DNA of 64,000 nucleotides, from the NCBI RefSeq assembly GCF_009856445.1, contig NZ_WMFA01000001.1, positions 372,001-436,000 on the forward strand. Reading direction: 5' to 3'. This document shows positions 43,578-52,410 of the stretch, piece by piece. The notes below the pieces were generated by a model. That model saw only the letters and a program-made list of their open reading frames with translations, was not told the DNA's origin and did no database searches. Origin of the DNA: Halobacillus litoralis (GTDB lineage: Bacteria; Bacillota; Bacilli; Bacillales; Halobacillaceae). A program made the translations under genes and the position numbers. Position 1 is the first letter of the stretch; each line of letters opens with the position of its first letter.

Positions 43578-44264
43578 ATGAATCAGATGATTGGACTGGT
43601 AGAAGACGATCCGAATATTCGAGATATTGTAGAAGGTTATTTAAATAAAGAAGGGTATCAGGTGATCGCTGTAGATACGGCAGAGAAGGCCTGGGATATT
43701 TTTCAGGAACAGACCCCTGACCTTTGGGTGCTGGACATCATGCTTCCTGGAATGGATGGCTATGAGTTTTGTAAAAAAATACGTCAGATTTCAGAAGTTC
43801 CGATAATTATTATATCAGCCAAAGATGAAGAGGTAGATAAAATTCTCGGCCTGGAACTGGGTGGGGATGATTACTTAACCAAACCTTTCAGTCCGAGGGA
43901 GTTAGTGGCAAGGGCTAAGCGCCACTTGAAACGTTGGCAAGCCATGAAGCCGAGTGAAGATGAGGCACAGGAAACCATCGTAGCTGGTGAACTTGAATTG
44001 AATGATGCGGAGAGACAAGCCTATTTTCAAGGTGAAGAGATCGAAGTGACAACAAAAGAGTTTGAGATGCTGAAAATCCTGGCTTCTCAAGAGAATCGTG
44101 CCTTTGCCCGTGAAGAACTGTTGATCAAAGTATGGGGAGAGGATTATTACGGCAGTGATCGTGCGGTCGATGACCTGATCAAGCGATTACGTAAGAAGAT
44201 GAAAGACCTGCCGATTGAAACGGTGTGGGGACACGGCTATCGATTGAAGGAGAAGCGTACATGA
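43578..44264 (+). CDS. cssR: CssR-like OmpR-family response regulator
   Basis: 228 residues. Receiver with LVEDDP acidic pocket, phospho-acceptor Asp in LWVLDIMLPGMDG and YLTKPF lysine, then an OmpR winged helix (FEMLKILASQENRAFAREEL, GSDRAVDDLIKRLRKKM). ATG 43578 has GGAGG 9 nt upstream, while ATG 43569 touches it. Assignment as CssR rests on the divergent htrB and the following kinase. Overlaps cssS by 4 nt. Confidence 0.92.
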   Translation: MNQMIGLVEDDPNIRDIVEGYLNKEGYQVIAVDTAEKAWDIFQEQTPDLWVLDIMLPGMDGYEFCKKIRQISEVPIIIISAKDEEVDKILGLELGGDDYLTKPFSPRELVARAKRHLKRWQAMKPSEDEAQETIVAGELELNDAERQAYFQGEEIEVTTKEFEMLKILASQENRAFAREELLIKVWGEDYYGSDRAVDDLIKRLRKKMKDLPIETVWGHGYRLKEKRT

Positions 44265-45592
44265 AGCTTTTGTATCAATTGAATGCCGCTTTTGCGACGT
44301 TAATTATCGTCATTATGTCGATCACCGCATTTTTTATCTACTCGCTGCTCATGGACATGCTTATTCAGGATGAACAGCGCCAACTTAAGGGGAGAGCAGA
44401 TCTTCTGGTAGACATTATCAATGATCAGGATCCTGAGCGGAGCCCTGAACTCTCCCAACTGTTGCAGGACAGAAATTATCCGATCGTATTATTCGATAGG
44501 GAAAGTGATGAGATATTATTCCGTACGATGCCTGCTGTCGTAGCGTATGCCTGGGTGGAACGTTATGAAGAGGAACTGATCGATCAGGAAGTTTGGGAAA
44601 CGATGGGGGAGAAATACGTAGCTTATGACTTTCCTGTGAGCGCAGATGAGCGTCAAGTCCTCGTCATGGCAACCCCGCTCAATGACCTGCAAGCCGTCCA
44701 ATCCGTATTTGCCTCACGTATGATTGTTGTTTTTCTCATCGGCTTATTCCTTGCGATCCTTGTGAGTTATGTGTTGACCTGGCGTCTCGTAACCCCTCTT
44801 ACAAAATTGAAGGAAGAAGTGAAAAAGATCGAAAAGCGTCAGTTCTCTGATGTGAAAAAAGTTCATGCTTCCGGAGAAATTGGTGAAGTAGAGCAAAGCC
44901 TCAGGCACATGGCTGCAGAGCTCTCCAGGTATATCCACTCCCAAAAGCAGTTCTTTCAAAATGCATCCCATGAACTTAAAACGCCTTTGATGTCGATTCA
45001 AGGGTATGCAGAAGGGATCAGGGATGGAGTGTTTGAAGGAGAAGCGGCAGAAAAAGGTTTGAATGTCATGGTGAGTGAGACCGAACGCTTGAAAAAGATC
45101 GTGAATGAAATGATCCTGTTAGCCAAGCTTGACAGCAGCGAAGATGTGTATAACCCGGAAGGAACGGAAATATCTGAAGTGGTTAGTCAAGCGAGGGATA
45201 GGCTGTATCCACTTGCCAAGGAAAAAGGGATTGCATTGCGAACGAAAGATATTCATTCTTACCATACATTCGTTGACAGGGAACGAGTCCTTCAGGCGAT
45301 GATCAATATATTAAGCAATGGGGTCAGACATGCAGAGAGTACAGTGATCATGACTACAGAGAAAGGGCAGGATCAGTATCGAGTAAAAGTAATCGACGAT
45401 GGTCCTGGTATTCCAGAGGAACTTCTACCTCAGCTTTTCGAACGTTTTATTAAAGGAAAAGAAGGGGAAACAGGGCTTGGGCTTGCCATATCCAGAGCAA
45501 TCATTGAACGGAGTGGTGGAGAGATCCATGCCTACAACAGGGAAGACACGTCTGGTGCAGTTTTTGAAATTGTATTCAGTCAAAAAGAGTGA
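44261..45592 (+). CDS. cssS: CssS-like secretion-stress sensor kinase
   Basis: 443 residues. Two membrane helices (about 7-30 and 152-172) flank an external sensor domain of about 120 residues, then HAMP, HisKA with phospho-acceptor in NASHELKTPLMSIQGYAEG and an HATPase domain (MINILSNGVRHAES, VIDDGPGIPEE, GLGLAISRAIIE). CssS senses misfolded exoproteins or overflow secretion. The stop of cssR and the start of cssS form ATGA, so they are coupled. Confidence 0.92.
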   Translation: MKLLYQLNAAFATLIIVIMSITAFFIYSLLMDMLIQDEQRQLKGRADLLVDIINDQDPERSPELSQLLQDRNYPIVLFDRESDEILFRTMPAVVAYAWVERYEEELIDQEVWETMGEKYVAYDFPVSADERQVLVMATPLNDLQAVQSVFASRMIVVFLIGLFLAILVSYVLTWRLVTPLTKLKEEVKKIEKRQFSDVKKVHASGEIGEVEQSLRHMAAELSRYIHSQKQFFQNASHELKTPLMSIQGYAEGIRDGVFEGEAAEKGLNVMVSETERLKKIVNEMILLAKLDSSEDVYNPEGTEISEVVSQARDRLYPLAKEKGIALRTKDIHSYHTFVDRERVLQAMINILSNGVRHAESTVIMTTEKGQDQYRVKVIDDGPGIPEELLPQLFERFIKGKEGETGLGLAISRAIIERSGGEIHAYNREDTSGAVFEIVFSQKE

Positions 45593-45608
45593 GATATACC
45601 AAACATGG

Positions 45609-45614
45609 TATAAT
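45609..45614 (+). promoter_or_regulatory. -10 element of the thioesterase gene
   Basis: TATAAT in the extended context TGGTATAAT, 44 bp before ATG 45658. No convincing -35. Confidence 0.45.
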
Positions 45615-45657
45615 AGAAGGCAGAGAACGATTCCATATGGAAGTGAGGAAATACACA

Positions 45658-46179
45658 ATGGAAGCAAAACCTTGTATCGATTCATTAACAGTAAAAAGTT
45701 CACACGTTTTACCTCCGGATACGAATAGTCACGGAACGTTATTCGGTGGAAAGCTGATGGCACATATTGATGATGTAGCAGCGATTGCAGCAGTCAGACA
45801 TGCCAGAAAGCCGGTGGTGACGGCATCTACAGATTCCGTCGACTTTCTGCAGCCGGTTTTTGAGGGAGATACCATTTGTCTGGAGGCATTCGTCACATGG
45901 ACACATAATACGTCCATGGAAGTGTTCGTCAAAGCAACGACAGAGAACCTTCTGACTGGAGAAAGAAAGGTTTGCACAACCGCTTTCTTATCCATGGTAG
46001 CCGTGGACGAAAAGAACGAACCATCCCCGGTACCAGGGGTTTACCCTGAATCTGATGAAGAAAAGTGGCTGCATGAAAATGCGCAGAAGCGTCATGAACA
46101 CAGGAAAAACAGAAGGAAAGAATCGAAGGAGTTGGCTGAGAAGTTTGGTACGAGCCTTCCTTGGAAACGCGACTGTTAA
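45658..46179 (+). CDS. Hotdog-fold acyl-CoA thioesterase
   Basis: 173 residues. YciA/Acot-type hotdog domain: HVLPPDTNSHGTLFGGKLMA carries the catalytic Asp/Asn-His-Gly segment, then VDFLQPVFEGDTICLEAFVT. The C-terminal 35 residues are charged (KRHEHRKNRRKESKELAEKF). It hydrolyses acyl-CoAs in the cytoplasm; chain length unknown. GTGAGGA 7 nt before ATG 45658; the longer frame from 45589 crosses the promoter. Confidence 0.9.
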   Translation: MEAKPCIDSLTVKSSHVLPPDTNSHGTLFGGKLMAHIDDVAAIAAVRHARKPVVTASTDSVDFLQPVFEGDTICLEAFVTWTHNTSMEVFVKATTENLLTGERKVCTTAFLSMVAVDEKNEPSPVPGVYPESDEEKWLHENAQKRHEHRKNRRKESKELAEKFGTSLPWKRDC

Positions 46180-46218
46180 AAAAAGCTCGGCTGCCTATAA
46201 CGGCAGCCGAGCTTTCTT
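46180..46218. terminator. Bidirectional terminator between thioesterase and fbpC
   Basis: AAAAGCTCGGCTGCC / GGCAGCCGAGCTTT perfect stem with A- and T-rich flanks. Confidence 0.9.
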
Positions 46219-46941
46219 TTATTTGAGCCGAACGAGCTCAGGTTGACGCTGTTCTTCTTCATGACGGGTCGTTGTACAAAGAGAATCCCAATCGTGGGCT
46301 GCTCCGTCTCTCATAGTAATGATGCGATCAGCGATCGCTCTCGAGTCCTCGCGGTCGTGGGTGACGAAAATAGAAGTCGTGCCTGTTTGTTTGATGATGT
46401 CTTTCAATTCACTTCTGATTTTGATTTGCAGGTCTGCATCCAAATTACTAAATGGTTCATCCAAAAGAAGAAGGGAAGGCTCAGGAGCCAGGGAACGAGC
46501 CAGAGCTATTCGCTGCTGCTGTCCGCCACTTAATTCATGAGGGTATCTCTTTGCATAGCTGCTCATGTTCACCAGTTCCAGTACTTCGTGTACGCGATTC
46601 TTCCGTTCTTTCCGTTTCCAATTCTTTAATCCGAACTGCACATTCTCATAAACCGTCATATGAGGGAATAGAGCATAATCTTGAAAGACCATGCCAATTC
46701 CTCTTCTTTCAGGTAGGACAAACGTCCGTTCATCGGTCATCGTCTGATTTCCAATTTTTATCGTTCCCTTGGAAGGTGTTTCAAGACCACAGAGAAGACG
46801 CAGTACGGTACTCTTTCCACTGCCACTTTCACCAAGAATGGAGATGATCTCTCCTTGTTCGATATCAAGGTTGAAATGGTGGATCGTCAAATTCTTTGCG
46901 TTTTTATATCCAAAACAGAGATCTTTGATTTGAACGTACAT
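46219..46941 (-). CDS. fbpC: Fe(3+) ABC transporter ATP-binding protein (FbpC-like)
   Basis: 240 residues. Walker A SILGESGSGKSTVLRLLCG, Q-loop GMVFQDYALFPHM, signature ELSGGQQQRIALARSLA, Walker B LLLLDEPF, switch FVTHDRED. It lacks the long regulatory C-terminal domain of full FbpC/PotA proteins. Located 1 nt after the permease gene. Energises uptake of ferric iron by the FbpABC system. Confidence 0.9.
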   Translation of the reverse strand: MYVQIKDLCFGYKNAKNLTIHHFNLDIEQGEIISILGESGSGKSTVLRLLCGLETPSKGTIKIGNQTMTDERTFVLPERRGIGMVFQDYALFPHMTVYENVQFGLKNWKRKERKNRVHEVLELVNMSSYAKRYPHELSGGQQQRIALARSLAPEPSLLLLDEPFSNLDADLQIKIRSELKDIIKQTGTTSIFVTHDREDSRAIADRIITMRDGAAHDWDSLCTTTRHEEEQRQPELVRLK

Positions 46942-46942
46942 A

Positions 46943-48592
46943 TCAATTCGACTCCTTTTCTAAAACTTGATGAAAAACAAAAACAGCAATGGCACTGATG
47001 ACAACGATAATGATGGAGGCGAGAGCCGCCTCATGAATTTGTTCATCACTCGCGTATTTAAAAGCATTCGTCGATAGCGTTCCAAAGTTAAACGGTCTCA
47101 AAATCAAGGTGAGAGGCAGTTCTTTTATGATTTCGATAAAAGCAAGCAGAAACCCGCTGATGAGCGGAGCTTTGATCATTCTTAAATCGACTTTGAAAAA
47201 GGTACGCGTCATGTTCATGCCCAGCATTCTTGAAGCTTCCGTATACTTATTGCCGATTTTATCAAAACCGGATTCGATGGAATTATACCCGATGGCAAGG
47301 AAGCGAATGATATAGGCAGAGATTAAGATGACTAAACTCGTACTCAGGAATAGGCGGCTTTCCATACCAGTAGTTTCATAAAAGTTAGAAAGACCATTAT
47401 CCAAACCAATAAAAACGGTACTGATCCCGACAGCGATGACGGCTCCCGGAATGGAATATCCTAAGATCGTCACTTTTGCTGCCGACTTTGATAAGGCGCT
47501 CTGATGCATTCTGGAAAAGTTGGCGATAATCACAGCAAACAAAAGAATCAATAAGGCACCAACGAAAGAGACAAGAAGTGAATTCCAAATGAGTGTCGTA
47601 AATTCGGGAGATGCGATTTTTTCAAAAGTCAATAACATCCAGTCGACGAGCTGTACGAATGGAATGAGAAATCCTAATAAGAAAATAAACAAACAGTATC
47701 CAAAAGCCCCCCATGCCTTCCATCCTTTTAACTGAGTAGGGTGGAGGGGTCGAGCTTTAGCTGTTGTGGATGCATATTTTTTACGGCCACGGAGCACTTT
47801 TTCTAAAGTAAGGATGGCAAACACAATAAACATAAGTGTCGCCGAAAGTTTGATGGCTGAATTGAGATCATTCATCCCGAACCATGTTTGGAAAATCGCT
47901 GTACTGAACGTCGGCACACCGAAATATTGAACCACTCCGTAGTCATTTAATACTTCCAAAAGCACAAGACTTACGCCACCGACAATCGCTCCACGTGATA
48001 TAGGGAGTACTACTCTGAAAAAGATATCTACTGGAGAGCGGCCGAGGATTCTGGCATTTTCAATGAGTGATGCGGACTGATTCGCTAGAAAAGCTCTTGT
48101 GATCGTGTACACATAGGGAAAGAGAAAGAGCGTGAATATAAAGACGGCCCCCGGCAGATTGAGAATATTGAAATAGACTTGATCCACCTCAATGCCCCAA
48201 TTGTTTCGTAATGTTGTTTGGATGACGCCTGTATAATTCAAAATCCCGTTATATGTGTACCCCGCAATATAGGGCGGGATGGCCAGTGGCAGGATCAGCG
48301 CCCATTTAAAGAACTTTTTCATAGGAAACTCATAGGCTGACACGATCCATGCTAAACTCGTACCGATGATGATGGTTAAAAATCCTGTGAAAACAATAAG
48401 CAAACCGGTATTTTTTAATAAATCCGGCAAGATGTATTCCTGGATGTGATTCCAGTTTTCAGCCTTTTGTGTAAAGAAGTTGAAGAGGATCGTCATGTTG
48501 GGAATGAGAATCAAAATGACAATCGCCAGGCTGAGGATCGACCAAATGTTCATGTACCCAGGAAGCTTACGTAACAAATTCAAGCGTGACAC
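46943..48592 (-). CDS. fbpB: Fe(3+) ABC transporter permease (FbpB-like, two fused modules)
   Basis: 549 residues with about twelve membrane helices in two homologous halves, each with an ABC-permease loop (ENARILGRSPVDIFFRVVLP and EASRMLGMNMTRTFFKVDL). That is the FbpB/SfuB layout. The GTG at 48592 is close to AAAGGAC and TTG 48583 is an alternative. It lies 154 nt after the binding-protein gene, with a hairpin between them that should reduce permease transcription. Confidence 0.92.
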   Translation of the reverse strand: MSRLNLLRKLPGYMNIWSILSLAIVILILIPNMTILFNFFTQKAENWNHIQEYILPDLLKNTGLLIVFTGFLTIIIGTSLAWIVSAYEFPMKKFFKWALILPLAIPPYIAGYTYNGILNYTGVIQTTLRNNWGIEVDQVYFNILNLPGAVFIFTLFLFPYVYTITRAFLANQSASLIENARILGRSPVDIFFRVVLPISRGAIVGGVSLVLLEVLNDYGVVQYFGVPTFSTAIFQTWFGMNDLNSAIKLSATLMFIVFAILTLEKVLRGRKKYASTTAKARPLHPTQLKGWKAWGAFGYCLFIFLLGFLIPFVQLVDWMLLTFEKIASPEFTTLIWNSLLVSFVGALLILLFAVIIANFSRMHQSALSKSAAKVTILGYSIPGAVIAVGISTVFIGLDNGLSNFYETTGMESRLFLSTSLVILISAYIIRFLAIGYNSIESGFDKIGNKYTEASRMLGMNMTRTFFKVDLRMIKAPLISGFLLAFIEIIKELPLTLILRPFNFGTLSTNAFKYASDEQIHEAALASIIIVVISAIAVFVFHQVLEKESN

Positions 48593-48705
48593 GTCCTTTA
48601 TCCTACCAATCGCTCAGCCTTGAATGAAAAAAGCCGGAGAACTTTCTTCATTCAAGGTTGAGTCCGCTTTAATGATAACAGTTCTCAACTGTTTTGTATA
48701 GAAAA

Positions 48706-48734
48706 AACCGCATCATGGAAGGCATGATGCGGGG
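48706..48734 (-). terminator. Intercistronic terminator/attenuator between fbpA and fbpB
   Basis: On the minus strand CCCCGCATCATGCC / GGCATGATGCGG-type stem (CCGCATCATG / CATGATGCGG) followed by TTTTTTC. Typical of binding-protein genes expressed above their permeases. Confidence 0.82.
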
Positions 48735-48746
48735 AGTGGGCTCTTA

Positions 48747-49859
48747 TTATTTCCAGCCAACTTCATTCATGATTTGAATTGCACGATCGTTGTTCTCTCC
48801 AAGTTCATTCAGACGAATGTCCTGCTCTTTGAACTCACCCCAGCTTTGCAGAAGCTCAGAAGGCTCTACATTAGGGTTGACCGGGTATTCATAGTTTGCT
48901 TCAGCAAATTGTTTTTGTGCTTCCTCTTTAGAAAGGAACTCAATGAACTTCTTCGCGTTTTCCGTGTTTTGGCTGCTTGCTGTCACACCAACACCACTGA
49001 TGTTTACGTGAGTACCTGTTGTATCCTGGTTCGGGAACATGATTTCTAGCTGTTCCGCAACTTTAACTTCTTCTTCATCTTCAGAATTCAACATTTTACC
49101 CATGTAGTAGGTATTCATAACGGCTACATCACCTTCACCGGCAGCTACAGCTTTTGCCTGGTCACGGTCTCCACCTTGAGGGTCACGGGCCATGTTGTCC
49201 ACAATGCCTTGTGCCCATTCTTTCGCAGCTTCTTCACCTTCAGTAGCAATCATAGAAGCGACAAGGGACTGGTTGTAAATGTTAGAAGATGAACGGATCA
49301 GGACTTTATCCTGGAACTCATCTTTTGTCAGGTCCATATAAGTTTGAACGTCTTCTTCATTTACGCGTTCTTTATGGTAAGCAATGACACGAGCACGTTT
49401 CGTCAATCCGAACCAGTTGTTATCTTCATCGCGGAATTTCTCCGGAATGTTTTCACTTAATACATCACTTTCAATGGGCTGCAGAAGCTCTTGGGACTTC
49501 GCACGGTGCAGGCGGCCAGCATCCGCTGTGATTAAAAGATCGGCTTCCGAAGCTTCACCTTCACGGTCAAGACGTGCAATCAACTCATCGTCTTTTCCTT
49601 CAATGACGTTGACTTTAATGCCTGTTTCTTCCTCGAACTTGTCGTAAAGCTCCTGGTCAGTATCATAGTGACGCCCAGTGTAAAGGTTCACCTCTCCACC
49701 AGTTTCTTCTGAAGCGTTCTCTTCGCTGTTTTCTTCTGTGTTCGTTGTTTCTTCTTCATTCGATTCCGTTGCTTCTTCCTGATCGTCTCCGCCGCAAGCA
49801 GCAAGTACGAACATAGAAAGGATAAGGATAAAGCTCATTAAAAACCATTTGTTTCTCAT
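48747..49859 (-). CDS. fbpA: Fe(3+) ABC transporter substrate-binding lipoprotein (FbpA-like)
   Basis: 370 residues. Lipoprotein signal MRNKWFLMSFILILSMFVLA with lipobox LAAC, a low-complexity acidic Glu/Thr/Asn linker, then a class II periplasmic-binding fold (VNLYTGRHYDTDQELYDKFE, EADLLITADAGRL, NISGVGVTASSQN). The tyrosines in YNQSL and NTYYMGKM fit the iron ligands of FbpA/FutA proteins. GAGGTGG 7 nt before ATG 49859 sets the start. A Fur-like box lies 39 bp upstream. Confidence 0.93.
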   Translation of the reverse strand: MRNKWFLMSFILILSMFVLAACGGDDQEEATESNEEETTNTEENSEENASEETGGEVNLYTGRHYDTDQELYDKFEEETGIKVNVIEGKDDELIARLDREGEASEADLLITADAGRLHRAKSQELLQPIESDVLSENIPEKFRDEDNNWFGLTKRARVIAYHKERVNEEDVQTYMDLTKDEFQDKVLIRSSSNIYNQSLVASMIATEGEEAAKEWAQGIVDNMARDPQGGDRDQAKAVAAGEGDVAVMNTYYMGKMLNSEDEEEVKVAEQLEIMFPNQDTTGTHVNISGVGVTASSQNTENAKKFIEFLSKEEAQKQFAEANYEYPVNPNVEPSELLQSWGEFKEQDIRLNELGENNDRAIQIMNEVGWK

Positions 49860-49897
49860 GTTCTTTCCACCTCTTATGTAAAATTTTATCAACCATT

Positions 49898-49916
49898 GAT
49901 AATGATTTTCATTCCG
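49898..49916. promoter_or_regulatory. Candidate Fur box of fbpABC
   Basis: GATAATGATTTTCATTCCG matches 14 of 19 positions of the Fur consensus (GATAATGAT...ATCATTATC); the core is the near-palindrome TGATAATGATTTTCATT. Upstream of an iron-uptake operon. Confidence 0.7.
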
Positions 49917-50009
49917 GATTCAATTTTAATAGATTTAGGAAAGAAGTCAAGTGAATATTGAGAATTTTTTTCATTTAGATGATGATAAGGTTTCATATTC
50001 TATTACGCT

Positions 50010-50240
50010 ATATGGCAGGATTGTTGAAGACTCAGCTTCGAGACTTTCCAGGGTCCGTTGCCCGGGTTGAGCGTCAGGGGTGGCTGGGAAGCTACTCGCT
50101 TTCCAGTGGGGGGAGTGGCGAGCTTCCTCGGGCTACGCCCTGCGGGATCTCGCCGATCTCCTTTCTCCCACGGGAGTCTCGCAGCTTCCCAACCACCCCA
50201 TCAGATGAAGGGGCTAACGAACCCCTTTCCCAAGTAGGAT
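50010..50240. repeat. Dispersed palindromic element, copy 4 forward arm
   Basis: Begins TATATGGCAGGATTGTTGAA, then GACTCAGCTTCGAGAC. Core GGGGTGGCTGGGAAGCTACT with GCAGCTTCCCAACCACCCC at the other side; outer arm GGGTCCGTTG / TAACGAACCCC. Part of an 849-bp gene-free stretch between fbpA and alsT; 50241-50367 shows nothing I can name. Confidence 0.85.
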
Positions 50241-50367
50241 GGTATCTCGCTACCTCGATTGTTGTAACCATAAAACGCTCTGTATCAAGCTTTCAGGGTT
50301 CAAGTGTCTCTGCATGGGATTTTATAATGATACTCTATCAAACTGAATAGCTGATGATTCGGGAAGT

Positions 50368-50560
50368 GGTTTCGAGATACTTCTATGTCAAATGGGCGGA
50401 GGGAATGGCGAGACTCCTGCGGGAAAAAAGTGCTTGGTGAGACCCCACAGGACGCAGTCCGAGGAGGCTCACCGCGCTCCCGCGGAAAGCGAGCTATTCC
50501 CCGCAGCCCCCGTCACTCAACAAAAGTCTCGAAACTGAGTCTTCAACTAAAGGGAGCGTT
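50368..50560. repeat. Dispersed palindromic element, copy 4 inverted arm
   Basis: GTTTCGAGATACTTCTATGT at the left and GTCTCGAAACTGAGTCTTCA at the right, the inverted counterpart of the forward arm. Near-identical to 22463-22650, including GCGAGACTCCTGCGGGAAAA and GAGACCCCACAGGACGCAGT. Confidence 0.85.
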
Positions 50561-50708
50561 AGTGGGGTTGGGTTGTTTGATGGATAAGGAGTAGAGGGTG
50601 GGGAGCACGTATGGTAAAATAGTTGAGTTCTTATAGTTGTTGGTTTGTTTGTAAGCAATTATGGGAACTGACTTTATATGGAAAATATAACTTAAAGAGG
50701 TGAAGGTT

Positions 50709-52130
50709 ATGGTGGAAGATATACTTACTTTTCTCAACGACTGGATGTGGGGAACCATACTCGTTGCTGCCTTGCTCGGCTTAGGCTTATGGTTTTCGAT
50801 TAAACTGAATTTTGCCCAGTTTACATACATACCAGAAATGTTCCGGGTCCTTTTTGATAAGCGATCCATTTCTGCAGAGGGCAAAAAAGGAACGTCTCCG
50901 TTCCAGGCATTTGCTATTAGTACCGCCTCCCGTGTTGGTACGGGTAACTTAGCAGGAGTAGCCGCTGCGATTACGGTCGGGGGTCCCGGCGCTGTTTTCT
51001 GGATGTGGATTGTAGCCATTCTTGGCGGAGCCTCAAGCTTTATTGAAAGTACACTTGCACAAATCTATAAAGTCCCTGAAGAAAAACAGTATCGAGGCGG
51101 TCCAGCCTATTATATTGAAAAAGGGTTGAAGAACAGAGGACTTGGGATTGTTTTCGCAATCACCATTACATTTACGTACGGGTTAGTTTTCAGTTCTGTT
51201 CAATCCAATACGATTCGTCTAGCTTTTGAAAATTCCTTTGATATGGATAAATGGTTGCTTGGCGGCATTCTTACTTTTATTGTAGCTATTATTATTTTTG
51301 GTGGGTTAAAACGAATCGCTCAGGTGACCCAGTTCATCATTCCGATTATGGCTATTTTCTATATCATTCTTGCAGCTTACGTATTGGTTGTGAACATCGG
51401 ACAGGTGCCGACGATGTTTGGACAAATTTTCGCTGGTGCTTTCGGCTTTCGTGAAGTTGCCGGGGGTACGTTCGGCGGTATGATTCTTATCGGGATTAAG
51501 CGTGGATTATTCTCCAACGAAGCAGGAATGGGGAGTGCGCCAAACGCAGCTGCTACATCTGAGGTCACGCACCCTGTCAAACAAGGGTTGATTCAAACAT
51601 TGGGCGTATTCACAGATACTTTGCTTATTTGTAGTGCGACTGCTGTCATTATTCTCTTTGCCGGAGACTATGTAGGAACAGACCTTGATGGAATTCAGCT
51701 GACTCAGGAGGCATTTGAATCTGAACTCGGCGCATGGGCGGCCGTTTTCATTGCCATAGCTATCTTCCTTTTCGCATTCAGCTCAATCATCGGGAACTAT
51801 TACTATGGAGAGACGAACATCGAATTCATCAAAACAAGTAAACCAGCGATCTTTATTTACAGAGTAGCTGTACTGTTTATGGTCATGTTCGGTGCGATTG
51901 CTGAGTTTGGTCTTGTATGGTCACTGGCCGACTTGACGATGGGGATCATGGCATTGATCAACTTATATGCGATTTTCCGATTATCATCTGTGGCATATGC
52001 TGCACTGCAAGACTATCGTAAGCAGAAGAAAGCAGGGAAAGATCCGGTCTTTTATCAAGACCACCTCCCGGGTGTCGACGGGATGGAATACTGGAGAAGA
52101 GATCAGACTTCAGAAAAGGAACATGGTTAA
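50709..52130 (+). CDS. Sodium:alanine/glycine symporter (AlsT family)
   Basis: 473 residues, about eleven membrane helices. AGCS family signatures: FQAFAISTASRVGTGNLAGV, GGPGAVFWMWIVAILGG and GLFSNEAGMGSAPNAAATS. Couples sodium entry to uptake of alanine or glycine, sensible in a salt-loving cell. AAAGAGGTG precedes ATG 50709 and a GTG at 50700 is an alternative. Followed by a terminator and the second repeat array. Confidence 0.94.
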   Translation: MVEDILTFLNDWMWGTILVAALLGLGLWFSIKLNFAQFTYIPEMFRVLFDKRSISAEGKKGTSPFQAFAISTASRVGTGNLAGVAAAITVGGPGAVFWMWIVAILGGASSFIESTLAQIYKVPEEKQYRGGPAYYIEKGLKNRGLGIVFAITITFTYGLVFSSVQSNTIRLAFENSFDMDKWLLGGILTFIVAIIIFGGLKRIAQVTQFIIPIMAIFYIILAAYVLVVNIGQVPTMFGQIFAGAFGFREVAGGTFGGMILIGIKRGLFSNEAGMGSAPNAAATSEVTHPVKQGLIQTLGVFTDTLLICSATAVIILFAGDYVGTDLDGIQLTQEAFESELGAWAAVFIAIAIFLFAFSSIIGNYYYGETNIEFIKTSKPAIFIYRVAVLFMVMFGAIAEFGLVWSLADLTMGIMALINLYAIFRLSSVAYAALQDYRKQKKAGKDPVFYQDHLPGVDGMEYWRRDQTSEKEHG

Positions 52131-52138
52131 CAAACATA

Positions 52139-52177
52139 AACAGCCTCAGGATTTCGTTCCAGAGGCTGTTTTTTCTT
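52139..52177 (+). terminator. Terminator of the AlsT-family gene
   Basis: ACAGCCTC / GAGGCTGT stem followed by TTTTTTC. Confidence 0.85.
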
Positions 52178-52181
52178 TTAT

Positions 52182-52218
52182 GCGCGAACGGCATCCATTT
52201 ATAGGATGCCGTTCGCGC
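52182..52218 (+). repeat. Hairpin at the head of 21-bp array 2
   Basis: Perfect 15-bp stem GCGCGAACGGCATCC / GGATGCCGTTCGCGC, loop ATTTATA (7 nt). The right arm ends inside the first repeat unit. It is a second hairpin, after the true terminator, and is not followed by T. Confidence 0.9.
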
Positions 52219-52339
52219 CAAACGAGGCCAGAATCGCGCCAAACGAGGCCAGAATCGCGCCAAACGAGGCCAGAATCGCGCCAAACGAGGCCAGAATCGC
52301 GCCAAACGAGGCCAGAATCGCGCCAAACGAGGCCAGAAT
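52214..52339 (+). repeat. Tandem array 2: six 21-bp units
   Basis: Six identical units starting every 21 bp from 52214. Each begins CGCGCCAAAC and continues GAGGCCAGAAT. The unit differs from array 1 only at unit positions 10, 14 and 17. It ends 33 bp before a TATGAT that could be the -10 of the ABC-F gene. Confidence 0.97.
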
Positions 52340-52410
52340 CGCTGCATCAGTTCTCACTCTTTCATATGTGATATGATGGACAGAGATATTTAGTAAAAGG
52401 AATGAGCGGA

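Noticed and set aside
48601-48700. Separate promoter or small gene between fbpA and fbpB
   Set aside because: Only the terminator hairpin and AT-rich sequence are visible; no convincing hexamers or frame.
51958-52371. Repetitive protein-coding genes across array 2
   Set aside because: Same reason; they also overlap the AlsT-family gene and its terminator.
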